Positions 49,201 through 60,400 of a stretch of DNA of 64,000 bases are shown one piece after another. Every line of letters begins with the position of its first letter. Position 1 is the first letter of the stretch. Under the pieces are notes generated by a model, which saw nothing but the letters and a program-made list of their open reading frames with translations, was not told the DNA's origin and made no database searches. The stretch spans positions 11,410,846 to 11,474,845 of the forward strand of contig NC_088779.1 of assembly GCF_954871325.1 (NCBI RefSeq), read 5' to 3'. Position numbers and translations under genes: made by a program. The stretch comes from Gordionus sp. m RMFG-2023 (taxonomy: Eukaryota; Nematomorpha; Gordioida; Chordodea; Parachordodidae).

Positions 49201-51359
49201 TAAATAACAGTTTTATAATTTTTATAAATTCAATATAATATTCTCAAAATATTAGCTTTTTACATGCATTTTTTAAATAATAAGCGATAATACTCGCTGA
49301 AAAATATGGTAAAATACCTCATAGGTGAATTTTTGTATATACTAGGTCGAATATAATTTAAAAAATTCCGAGCCGGGCCTGAAATTTTTAAATCCGGGCC
49401 GGGCCGTAAAAAAATTTTTAAAAAATATCCGGGCCGGGCCTAAAAAATTTAAAACCGAGCCGGGCCGTACAAATTATACCTCTGCAGGTCTCTGGTATAA
49501 ATATTATGATATGACCGTGGAACAGAAACCGTCAATTGATGGTTTTTGTAATTTAATAAATATATTAAAAAATATAAATACCGAAAGACATTGATGTCTT
49601 GTTTGAGGAGATTGTAATTATCTCTGTTTTTTATGATTCGCCAGAATACTTAAAGTTAGATTGTATAAAAGCAGAGGAGAAACGGGTAGAATTTTTTCGT
49701 AATAACAATAAATCAACATGCTTGGAAAAAAATTGCGATTATGTCTTCTTTACTCATTCTAATGCCTCATCCGAGAGCATTTTTAGCCTGATGAGGACTG
49801 CCTGGGAAAAGGATTGCTTTAACAACATTATAGGCCTAGCTAATAGTTTAACAAATTTATAATATGTCATGCCAGGAATTTTATAAATATCTCAATAACG
49901 ATGGTAAACGTTTAGTTCCATTATTTAAATCTCAAATAATATATAATTAACATTATATTTAATTTTCCATATTTTTTTATTTATACATTTGCATAAAATA
50001 AATATAATTTTTACATTGTAAATCAAAAATAGAGAGCATTACAATATCCTCAAACAAGACATCAATTTCTATCGGTATTTTTAAAATATTTGAACATTTT
50101 AATATAGTGTTAGCAATGGCGCCATAAAATTTATTTCAATTTTTAACTGTAAAGATTAACACATCTGCAGCATAATTTTGTGAATCTTTGTTAAGATTCT
50201 TCTGATTGCAACTGCACATTAACAGTATGTAGTAGATTTCCTACATGAGAAATCATTCCTAAATATACCTCTGCCATTCAATACTGAAAAAAATTTTCAA
50301 AATGTTAGGACACCTTTTATAATCTTTATTTAAGAAATATTTAAAGGTTTATAAAATTTTAAAATTCTATAGATGGCGGGTATTAGGAACATATCGCAAC
50401 CAACATTGTGCTGCCTCGATTCTGTAAATACACTCTGGTTTTTTCCAAATTCACTGAGGCATTATCAGATCATAAAGTTGACATGTAATTTATTGATAAT
50501 CCCGGATTTTTCACTATTTGAGGGGAAAAATTTATTAGTTTTCTTGAAACGTCCTTAATTTTGTTGAAATAGCGAAGGATCAATTTTTTTTTTAATATTT
50601 CTCTTATTGGATGCATCTGTTAGAATTGCATATGTATGCTCATCTTTAAAATCGTCAAAAATTGACCTCCTGAATTCAGGTTCTAAAACATTGATGATAT
50701 CCTTGCTCATTTTTGTTCTACAAGTAAAGTTTTCATATATCTTGGAGTTGTTAAATATTATGGGGAAAGATTCTACCTACATTGTAATGATAAGTAGCTC
50801 CGTGAATGTTGTCTACAAGATAAGTAATTACAATGGTTGCAACCGTAGTTGCATCTGTATTATTTCTTATTTTTGGAGAATATTTTTGTTTTGCAACGGA
50901 TGTAGATACACTCTCCTGCACTGATTATAATAATGTGATTGAACAATAATAAATAAAATAATTATCATTGAAATGAGTACAATATTACCTTATTATATAT
51001 TTAAAACGTGATAATTTACCTATCCCTATAATGTTATACACACACACAAGGTAGATTTCCAATTGCGGATGTTTCGCGGGACATTCGCATAAAATATATT
51101 TTAATTAAAATCGTTTGTGTTTACATTCTTTTTTATAAATTAATATATTTTAATAAATCAAGATGTTATTTTATTTTGAAAAATAGTTACCGAATTTGTA
51201 TTTACATAAACTAATTATAAAAAATAATAGGCGGATAATTAAGTCAATTCAAAATCCAGGCCTGGCCGAGATTTTGCGGGCCTCTTTTAGTAAATTTTTT
51301 ATTTCTACCGCAATTTTCATATTTCTCCCGCAATTTGAAAATTTGACCTGGCAACCCTG
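46242..51359. mobile_element. hAT-A: head-to-head (palindromic) hAT transposon, dead
   Basis: The ends are inverted: CAGGGTTGCCA at the left and TGGCAACCCTG at the right. Subterminal TCTCCCGC/GCGGGAGA repeats lie at both sides. The left half reads transposase on the plus strand: a DAITVAEQS block (about 46615), HPYAILTDASNKGN (about 46785, family form F-IATDASNxG), an ELKKLVEW..LEWCELLRYDLSGTYHKYLPSIE block (47190-47285), YEIAEAYLGLVSHVGNLHEVNIQLQ (47370-47455), and the C-terminal HSNASSESIFSLMR dimerisation motif (about 49755). The right half (about 50030-51120) repeats the N-terminal and central parts in reverse, so it is an inverted second copy. The target sequence was GGTAATTA-like (left flank GGTATGGA, 5 of 8 identical). 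Stops show it is inactive. Confidence 0.8.
47680..49494. mobile_element. hAT-B: younger hAT inserted into hAT-A, perfect 8-bp target duplication
   Basis: It runs from CAGAGACCTGCAGGCCCGG to CCTCTGCAGGTCTCTG and is flanked on both sides by gtataaat (47672-47679, 49495-49502). Both subterminal regions hold arrays of CCGGGCCGGGCCTAAAAATT-like units, an extreme base composition for this genome. A plus-strand open frame (48322-48513) starts MTENYIKDYIKLQEAQE. After it come decayed codons of the hAT C-terminus: NLLEWWAAHQSEFPILAKLA, then a SERxFSxxGxxLEERRS-like stretch (about 48600-48690). Only the 3' part of a transposase is present, so this copy is non-autonomous. It is about 95% identical to the 55152-56449 copy over the shared frame. 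Confidence 0.9.
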
Positions 51360-52280
51360 GGTAATTAGTGAACGCATAATCCATACTATGGTATGGAGAT
51401 TAGATTTTTATCATCAATAATAGACCAAAACTTTCTTGCAACAGTTATTTATTGGTAAGGAAGGTTTATATGATATTATTCATGGTTCTTTCCAACATAA
51501 GTTATTTGATCAAAATTTGGTATATTTTGGACAAATACATGTGTGTAAAAACTTCCGCACAGTGATGTCAATTAGAAAAGGCTGGGTTTGCAGATTTTTA
51601 CTTTGGTTTGGATTCATATTTTTTACGCTCACCACCGTACCAGTATACAAACTGAACGAAATACAATATAATTCGCATGAGAAAGGCATTCTATGTATGA
51701 TTGTGGTCGTGATAATAAAAAAACGTTTAGCTATCTATTATCTCAACAAACAATTGTAATAATATTTATCATTATATATTTCTATCTTATGATATAATTC
51801 CTTAAATATTCATGGAGATCGCAAAATTTTTGTCAACGCTGTTATCTTGATAATCTAAAGCCATCTGATCCATTAGATCAACAAAAGAATGGAAAAAAAA
51901 TTATGACTTTAAAAAAAAATCAGCCTAAAAATGTTGACCCTCAAAATAAATTCTTTTCACATCACGGAAGAACACATCTGCTTTTCTAACTAGATTTAAG
52001 CCATTAAATTTATGTTAAACTAATAACAAACGAAGATCCTCTAGGATATCCAAAAATACATTTATTTTGTCTACAAATATCCCTTTATGCTCTTGATTTT
52101 CCTTCCGCCATATATAACATGGATTTTATTTATAGGTGTGCACTGATACCTAATCCAAATTTGCACTGTACTTATTACAAGCCTCTAAAATTGCTATTCT
52201 CAGTTCTAGAATTTTTAGACTATTCTTGTTATATTATAGTTTATTTGTGATAAAAATTACAAAAATTATTTTTTATGAAA

Positions 52281-52765
52281 TGAATGTTACCACTAGGTTA
52301 TCAAAGAAAAAATGAAAATTCTAATTTTTTCATAAATGAAATACAGCAAATAAAGTAATAATGCACACTTTTGCTAATTCTACAGAAAATGTTGTAAATT
52401 TTTTGTCAAATGGATATTACATTTACTAGCTTCATTAATGTTATAAAACCCGGTAAAAATTGGGAGCCACATAACTGGATATTTTAAATTGTCAATTTAT
52501 TTAGCTTTTAGATCCCTTTGGCTATAATACAAAATTGAAAATATAACTTTAGATCAAATGAGTTAAAAGCTAATGGCATCGGGCATAGGTTCTTTTTCCT
52601 AATGCTTTCGTAAATAGAATTATCGGTGAGAAAGATTTTTTTTTAAAAAAAAGTCAGATTGGTAGGATAAAAATAATTTTTAATAAATAACATCCAATAA
52701 GGCCTTAGAAAGTCTTAAAATCATTTTTTTTAAACTGCATGCTTGATATAATATTATAGCCGCAG
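52281..52765. other. Intergenic, nothing recognised
   Basis: A/T-rich sequence after the GPCR pseudogene, with no feature supported. Confidence 0.4.
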
Positions 52766-52847
52766 ATTGAAATATTTTTGAAGGACCCTGCTAATTTATC
52801 ATCAGATAATGGCCTGAGTTCAGATGATTCTGTATCATGGTATTTAG
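52766..52847 (+). CDS. Candidate small exon of an unidentified gene
   Basis: 82 nt are bounded by a plausible acceptor (TTATAGCCGCAG) and donor (TTTAG|GTAAAT) and read IEIFLKDPANLSSDN then GLSSDDSVSWYLG, phase 0 in and 1 out. Composition and boundaries look exon-like. The next in-frame partner was not securely found. It could equally be a chance match. Confidence 0.3.
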
Positions 52848-53202
52848 GTAAATATTTAATTTGGGATTCACTGGCGTCTCTTCATTTCCATAATATATAA
52901 ATTCTAAAACAAATTTTTTTTTCAGACTAATACAAAATTTTATCAAGGTGCGATAAAATTTAATACTAATTATATATTAATAATCATCAGCGAAATCCAG
53001 ATTTCTATAAAAAATAAATATAATATTACATTATATGTTATTATAATTTATTATTATACAAGAGGAAATTCTTTAAAATAAGAAAAAACAAAAAAAAAGA
53101 CGAGGGGGAAAAAGAAATAGGATTTGTTATTTTTTAAGAGGGAAAATACTAATCATCCGGAGAGATTGAATTATAAAACACGTAATTTGCATTAAGAATG
53201 GC

Positions 53203-53460
53203 CACTGATATCCCCTTAAAAACCATTTTGGAGCTCCCCGGAGTTTTTCCTGATTTAGGGGCCGATGTCTTTAAGAAAATTTTTAGCCAAATCCTTATTG
53301 TTAAAGTGGAGCATGGTACGAATATGTAATTAGATGAATTAGTGATTACCGCTTCCATTAGACACATGTTAAGGGGAACTCTAATTTTTTTAAATATAGG
53401 AGGCAAAAATAGAGCCCTAACCTCAACAGAAAATAAGGAATTTTATTATTTAAAACAAAA
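53203..53460 (+). pseudogene. Protein-like stretch of unknown origin
   Basis: The plus strand reads MATDIPLKTILELPGVF, then DLGADVFKKIFSQILIVK; after one stop it continues LDELVITASIRHMLRGTLIF. This looks more protein-like than the 85-codon open frame on the opposite strand (53149-53406). No family is recognised. It could be a decayed gene fragment or an exon cluster related to 52766-52847. Confidence 0.3.
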
Positions 53461-53919
53461 AATTCAAATTACTATTTTAAAATATGATTTAGTTTTTTGA
53501 TAACTTTTAGTCCCAATTCCGTTTTTATATTTTTTTAAATTGTGAAATTGAAAAATGATAATATTTTGATTGTCACCATTTTTTTTTCTTGTTAAAAAAA
53601 TCTGATATATCCTTTTTGACTACTTAGATTGCATGAATGTTGTAAAGCAAGGAAGATGTTACATAAAAAATATTAAAACACTTTTTGATTTAAAATAAGA
53701 AATGAAGTGTGTACTAGGCCTATTTAAAAAAGAATGCGAATAAAAAATTATACTCGTACCAGTCAAATAAGAATAGTAAATAATTCAATTTTTTAAAACT
53801 AATCAACTACTTATTTATGCCATACACATGAAATTAAATGCAATTCATGTCATTGATGTAAATACCCCTTAAAATAAATTGTAGGGAAGTTAACCTAATG
53901 CCAACAAGTCATGGTCCTA

Positions 53920-53990
53920 CATCCATCTTGATTTCGCCGGGCTAATGCATGGACAATTATTGATTCTGTAAATGATCAGATGGTGTATAA
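53920..53990 (+). mobile_element. Possible Ty3/Gypsy-type integrase fragment (fossil)
   Basis: A very short stretch reads IHLDFAGLMHGQ, which resembles the start of the integrase core of LTR retroelements of the Ty3/Gypsy group. It is tiny, broken and without LTRs nearby, and is probably old. Confidence 0.35.
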
Positions 53991-53999
53991 AATAAATAC

Positions 54000-55151
54000 T
54001 GAATGTATAAAATAAGTAAGATCTCAAATTTTCGTGACCTTTATCCCAGAAAACTTTCTTTAGTGATTGACAATATATCGAGAATAAATATTTATAAGAT
54101 TTGGCAATAATAGGCTAATAAAACATGTGTGGCCATATCATTCACATTCTAGTGGGAAGATTTGCTCACTAAGTAGCTTATAATAAAAAAAATGAGCATA
54201 AAAATTGTATGTACATTCTATGAGATAAGAAATCCTTGGGGGTCGAGCAAACGCTGGGATTTTTTTCTAGAGTATTAAGCTCCGACAATTATTTATTCTT
54301 TTACCAAAGATTATATTAGGTATATTACATAGCATTATTGGATAACAATACATAAAAATTTTATAACAATGATTAATTTTTCAAATTCTGTCATTTTTCA
54401 AAAATAAAGAAATAAAATAAGAGAAAAATAAATTTTATAAATTGATAGCTAAAATAAAATTTTATGCAAAAATATTAATAATCAATAATAATGTGATTTA
54501 GGTTTCATGATTATTAAACAATAAACACAAGATGTAGGAAAAATAGATCGTATTTATGAATGACATAGTAGCAGGTCAATTAAATCATTAAAATTATAAG
54601 CAAAATAAAAAATATTATCTAAAAATAATTATAATTTAGAATAAAATTTTTCTATTCTCTATTAAGTGGGCCGGGAATCTCTATTTTTTGCCTGCCCCGG
54701 TTAGCATGACGTTAACAAAAATTTTGCAACTTCCATAAATTTTGTACGAGTGATATCATAAGATACAGATATGCTATTATATATAATTCTTTATTGAGGT
54801 AATAAATATCCAAAGGTTTACTCTTTTTCCTGATCACAATGCTATATCGCATGCCTCCTTCATATGAATGATATTGTTTGTTTAATTACTACAATGATAC
54901 CATGGTCAGCGTAAATGAATATAAACAAAGGGAAAAATCTGTAAATCAAACCTTTATGATATGACTACCATATTGGAGAGTACTTCATATAGACTCTTCT
55001 TAGCAACAAATGCGTTATGCAAATACGTGGCAGAGGATTATTAGGAAAATTTATTCCCTGATTTCCGTAGCATGGATTATGCAGAAGGTCAAATTTACAA
55101 ACACATATATCTTAAAAAGTAATAAGCCCAATAAGTCTTTTGTATATTTAT
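54000..55151. other. Intergenic, nothing recognised
   Basis: A/T-rich sequence. A GGGCCGGGAATCTC...GCCCCGG scrap near 54665-54700 may be a relic of the hAT-B family. No gene was seen. Confidence 0.4.
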
Positions 55152-56449
55152 CAGAGGCCTGCAGGCCCGGGCCGTATTTTTAATTTTTTAAATATACCCG
55201 GGCCGGGCCTAAAAAAATTTTTTTAACCGGGCCGGGCCTAAAAAATTTTTTTTTAAATATATCCGGGCCGGGCCTTAATATTTTTTATAAAAATTTTTAC
55301 ATTGTGAGTTAATGGGTATAAGATTATATTATATTATAGTTATGATTAATATAATATTGGGTGATGGTTAACACTACCTAACACCCACAGATCGATTTAA
55401 TTATTAATTTCCTGCAAATTTATTCAAAGTATTAATATATTTTTTTATAATTCATATCTAAATTTTTACAACATATACCAAAACAATCAAAGAAATGAAT
55501 ATCTTAAATAAGCCCCAATATTCAAGTATTATTAATATATTTTTTTATAATTCATATCTAAATTTTTAGAATATATTTTACCAAAACAATCAAATAAAGG
55601 AATATCACTTCTTGTAGTTTGTAATACCTTTCAAAGCGAAAAAGGAGAAATAAAATTGATTTTACTTAATATAAAGCATTTTTTAATTGAAAAATTTGTT
55701 TTACACAAGTATCATTTTATTTCTCTTTTTCTCTGTCCCAAATTCAAGCAATTACGTATGTTGTCAGGGACAGATCGCAAGATGACGGAAAACTATATAA
55801 AAGATAATATTAAATTACAAGAGGCTCAGGAAGTAAATGAAATACTATCGACCAGTCAAATTACGACTGTTGTTAAACAAACTGAATCGTTTTATTACAA
55901 ATGAGGCGATGGTAATTCTGGTAATATGTCAATACCCGATGATGAGTATTATAATTACATAAATAAAAAAATAGATGTAACATTTAAGGTGGATAATTTG
56001 TTAGAGTGGTGGGCGGCTCATCAAAGCGAATTTTTTGCAATATAAAATATAGTATATGCTCAAAATATCCATTTTTATAAATAACAGTTTTATAATTTTT
56101 ATAAATTCAATATAATATTCTCAAAATATTAGCTTTTTACATGTATTTTTTAAATAATAAGCGATAATACTCGCTGAAAAATATGGTAAAATACCTCATA
56201 GGTGAATTTTTGTATATACCAGGTCGAATATAATTTTAAAAAATTCCGAGCCGGGCCTGAAATTTTTTTTTTAAAAATATCCGGGCCGGGCCGTAAAAAA
56301 ATTTTTTAAAAAATATACGGGCCGGGTCTTAAATTTTTGAATCCGGTCCGGGCCGGGCCGTAAAAATTTTTTTTAAAAAATATCCGGGCCTGGCCGGGCC
56401 TAAAAAATTTAAAACCGGGCCGGGCAAATGGTGCCTCTGCAGGTCTCTG
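55152..56449. mobile_element. hAT-B second copy, internally deleted, perfect 8-bp target duplication
   Basis: It runs from CAGAGGCCTGCAGGCCCGG to CTCTGCAGGTCTCTG with atatttat on both flanks (55144-55151, 56450-56457). The frame at 55782-55904 is the counterpart of MTENYIKDYIKLQEAQE in hAT-B but ends early. The sequence then jumps at about 56031 from AATTTT straight to the block matching 49150-49490, so roughly 600 bp including the dimerisation domain is missing. CCGGGCCGGGCC arrays are present at both ends. Non-autonomous. Confidence 0.9.
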
Positions 56450-57464
56450 ATATTTATATATAAGCACAATATATGTTATAGTCCGATTTGTCATAGTCGA
56501 TGTCAAAATTATGAAGACCAATCTAATAATCATCGATGATCTTCATTGTTAATGTGGTATTATTAAAAATTCATGAATTCCTAATGAATGATATCCAATT
56601 TTCAAAGATAAAAGGTAATATTGTAAGGTCAAGCCAAAGGGAATTTATTAATTAACGCTTAAAAACATTTGATAATTTATTTTAGGTTCATTACTAGTGT
56701 AGATTATTTTATTTAAACTTTAATTAAAAAAATCAATTAGCGTCCTAACCCTAATCAACCTTAAAAAATAAATAATTGTTTATTCAAAGATGACAAAAAC
56801 TAAAAAAATATATTATTTAAAAAGGGAATATTTTGTTTAAAAAAGCAGCTTATTTTATAAATTAAACGAATCTGTTTTCATATCAAAACAAACCAAAGGT
56901 TTCGATTCAGACTTGGGCGATTTAACGAACCACATGATCTAATTCCTGAGTTTGAATTAGAATTAATATTTCGAAAAATGTGTCTTTTACAATATGATAA
57001 TTCATGAAGTTTGTTTATTTATTTATATTTTATTTACTATAAAACATCCAAATTATCATGTAAAAATCGAATAAATAGGAATCTAAAAGCATCCAAAATG
57101 AAGCCATAATAAGCATAATTAAAATAACGAGTGAGTTATAAAATATTGGTAGATTATATTTCCCATAGAAATTGTAGTGGTAATAAAAAACGTTCATTTT
57201 TAATCCCCAAAAACAACCATAGATAAAGGTCTAGCAATCGATCATATAACAGAATCTCTAATCAAATTTATACTATAAATGCCAAAATCAACTAAATAAA
57301 TGTTAGCAAAATATATTTGGTTTTTTGACATTTTAATTTCTAAATATAAAAAAATATTAATAGATTTTATTATATATCACATTTTTATATAAAATGTATG
57401 TATTATACAAAACTAAATATAGAATATATCTTTATAAAAATTTTACCTAAGAAATAATATATTT
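56450..57464. other. Intergenic, includes an inverted fragment of the GPCR 5' flank
   Basis: Between about 56700 and 56900 the minus strand contains GATTAGGGTTAGGACGCTAATTG after A/T blocks, paralleling AGGATTAGGGTGCTAATTG at 45820-45838 and AACTAGGACGCTAATTT at 43155-43171. It is therefore a third, inverted copy of the flank, without recognisable receptor codons. The rest is the 3' region of the POT1 gene. Confidence 0.4.
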
Positions 57465-60400
57465 TTAGGGTATATTGTTTAAAGCTGTATTTACAATGTA
57501 ATGATAGATATCATATTGTGCCGTTTTATAAAAAGCTATTTGGCAATGGATCAGAGGTATCGTTTTCGGAACGCTCTGATTCTTTGCCAAGAGAGGAGAA
57601 ACCAGTTCGTTATCCAACACCGAGGAGATAGATTCGAAAATTTCTGGATCCTTCAAACAATCGATGGGCTCTACTCCTTGAAAAAATTTCAGCTTATTTT
57701 TTTAAAACAATAAATAAATTATTAAAGATTTTATGTATATGGGGGTGATATGAAGAATAATGATTAAAATTAATTTATACTGCTTCATCCTTCCACAGAA
57801 CAGCGTTAAAGCTATTACCAATTTTGTCAGCCAATCCCAATTTTAAAGCGTAAACATACTCTAGTTGATTCCCTAATTTGAAATTCGATAATTCTTTATA
57901 AATATAGAGCAAAATTAATTATTGCAAAAAATGATTATATAAATAAGAGACCTGCAAGCCCGGCCCTAAGCCCCGGTATACGGTCCGGGTCTAAAGTTTT
58001 TAAAAAAAATACCCGGCCAGGGCCGTATATTTTAAAACCAAATTTTTTAAATCGTCATTATTAGCTATAAAAAAATTAAAAATAAATATAATATATTTTT
58101 AAAAAATCGTGGCCGGATCTGAAAATATAAAACCAGGGCAGGGCCAAAATTTTTTTTTTACAAAAATCCGGACCGGGCACTGCAAATGGTACCCTGCAGG
58201 TCTCTGATATAAATAAGGCAACCTCAAAAATTATAAATTATTATTGAAAAAATATTTTATGTATTATAGACCATCTCGCTTACCTTATGTAATTTCTATT
58301 TCCTTCTAATTAATTGAAAATATTTGTAAAGTAAAACTTTTATTTTGGTTCAATCTACAGATCGGGCAATTAAAATAACCAATTTTGTCCTTGTAGGTAA
58401 AAGGCATAGCCTTTTCTACCCAATTTAAATTATCGATGCCTTCCACATCACTAGGGTTTAGAGGGGCAGAGTAATATTCTGATAAATCGCCATCATCACT
58501 GTTCCAAATGAAAGAATAAAAAATTTTTATGTCAAAATTGTTTCAATTTTTTACAAATTGTTTAATTTAAATGTGTCATTGTTAGATGGAGATAAGAGCT
58601 AGCCCAGGATTACTCCTATCATGTTGGATTTAAAACGTTCAAAAAAATTAGCCAAAATTGTTGATTTTTCATGCACTTAATAATTCTCAACCCATGTTAT
58701 GTGACTAAAACTGCTATCTCAAGATTTGGTTGGGCAGAGAGACTTGGCTCTATTGCAGCAAAATCTTGAGGCCTATTTGTTTGACTAAATATTTACTTAG
58801 TCACTTTTCAAAATATGGGCTAATGTTTAATAGTGGTTTTTAAATCACTAGTTGTATCGTAGCCTAATCAATATTCTTATACAATTTCTTAAATTTATAA
58901 TTGGCCTTAATTTGATAATTAAGTTTTATGGTTATGAAATTTTTTTTACCAAATATAGATAATAACCCCCCCCCCTCCCCCATTTTCATACGAAGCGAAA
59001 ACTGTAGAGAATATCAATCTTATCATTTAAATATGTTTATGCTAAAAGATAATATAAAACCTGGAAACTATGTCAACATCGCTTAAATCGTTATTATCTA
59101 TCGAAATTAACAATGAGTTAGGCTTATTTTGGTAGTTATTAGTAACCTTAACATTTCTACATTTTTTCTTTCTTTTAAAACGAGATTTTGTTTTAGGAAT
59201 AGAGGAATCGTTAGCTAGGGAATATAGGGTTGAGCTGTATTCACTGCAGTCTTGTGTTAAAAATTGTTATTTTTTTAAAAATGTGCATTTAAAAACAGAT
59301 ATATGTGTTTTAGAATAATAATAATTATTGCTATAAAGATTTTCTTTACCGGTTGATAAATCATCTTCCCAAACATACTTGGAGAGTTGTTCATTTTTAA
59401 CAATTCTTGTTTTCTTTGCAGGATTAATTATGGTCCCAGCTTTTGGATGAAGAGTGTTAAGTGGACATCTTGATCTAGATTTTATTTTATTCATATAGAC
59501 ATTTCATAAAAATTCATTAATTAAGACCTTTTAAAAAAAACCATTAGCATTATTGGGAAGGGAAGCATATTTAATTTTATTTTAAAACTTTTTAACGCGT
59601 TTAACTGATATGAGTTAGCAACTAACGCCTTTGTTTTTTTTAACTTACAAATAATTGCATTCCGAACACCAAACTTGAATGAATGTTAAAACGTTGTCAG
59701 CTTTCGGTGTGTAGCCATGCACACAACAACAAACACTGTAAAGGGTTTTAAATTGTTTTTGAAGATTAGTCGATTGGATCACCCCTCGTTTCTTATCTTC
59801 TTCTATTTTACGATAATGATTAGTAATCAAACTGGAATGTTCGAGTATATATTTTATGCTCTTAAAATCATGTTTATAGATAGCGGAATCGTTAATATTT
59901 TGCGTATGATTTATATTGGCGTCAATAAGAGGTTTGGCTTGATATAAAATACCTAAAATAAAATAAAAATGAAAGTTTTCTATTTTTTTACAGTTCAAAT
60001 ATATTTTGTATTAATAAAATGTAAAATAATCTCAGTGACTTATTTTTATATTGAAGCTTGATTTGTTGATCATACAAAATATACATTTGCTTTGTTCCTA
60101 TAATAAATAGCACAATGAGTTTACATTTAAAAATCTTCATAACTTCACTATCAACTCAACTTCAGGGCTTTTTTTTGAAAATATTGCTCACGCTTTGAAG
60201 AAAGCATAAATAAATTAACACGCGACTAAATGCTTAGCGAATTTCTTTGCCAACCTGCAAATTAGGCAGATAATAGCTAATTTTTTAGTTATAACCCGTC
60301 TATACTAACGAGTAATTAATAATATTGTTTAAAAATATATTTAAAAAAAGTAATTAACTCGTTAGAATACGGAATTGAATTTGCAGCGTTTTGTCTAATC

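Larger units (their letters stand above)
45710..52256 (+). pseudogene. GPCR copy 2, pseudogene split by nested hAT transposons
   Basis: The 5' part (ATG 45961, MFGDWISFIS..., to about 46241) and 3' part (about 51398-52256) together parallel copy 1. They include the LRRVYM-like TM3 region, KGWVCRFLLWFGFIFF (TM4), LTTVPVYKLNEIQ, and the TM7 block FSVLEFLDYSCYI near 52196-52235. Stops and frameshifts are numerous (for example in the TM1-TM2 part), so it is not functional. The upstream flank from about 45710 is also homologous to 43010-43280, so the duplication included promoter-proximal DNA. The 46242-51359 segment is inserted transposon. The start codon shared with copy 1 supports the choice of start there. 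Confidence 0.8.

Noticed and set aside
50373-50924. Plus-strand frames of 61 and 105 codons
   Set aside because: The region is the inverted copy of hAT-A; its coding sense is the minus strand.
53149-53406. 85-codon minus-strand frame
   Set aside because: The opposite strand looks more protein-like; neither is certain, so only the plus-strand stretch is listed, at low confidence.
56306-56533. 75-codon minus-strand frame rich in Gly, Pro and Arg
   Set aside because: Created by the CCGGGCC arrays of hAT-B, not a gene.
57501-57713. 70-codon plus-strand frame
   Set aside because: Shadow of the last POT1 exon.
59717-59947. 76-codon plus-strand frame
   Set aside because: Shadow of the second listed POT1 exon on the minus strand.
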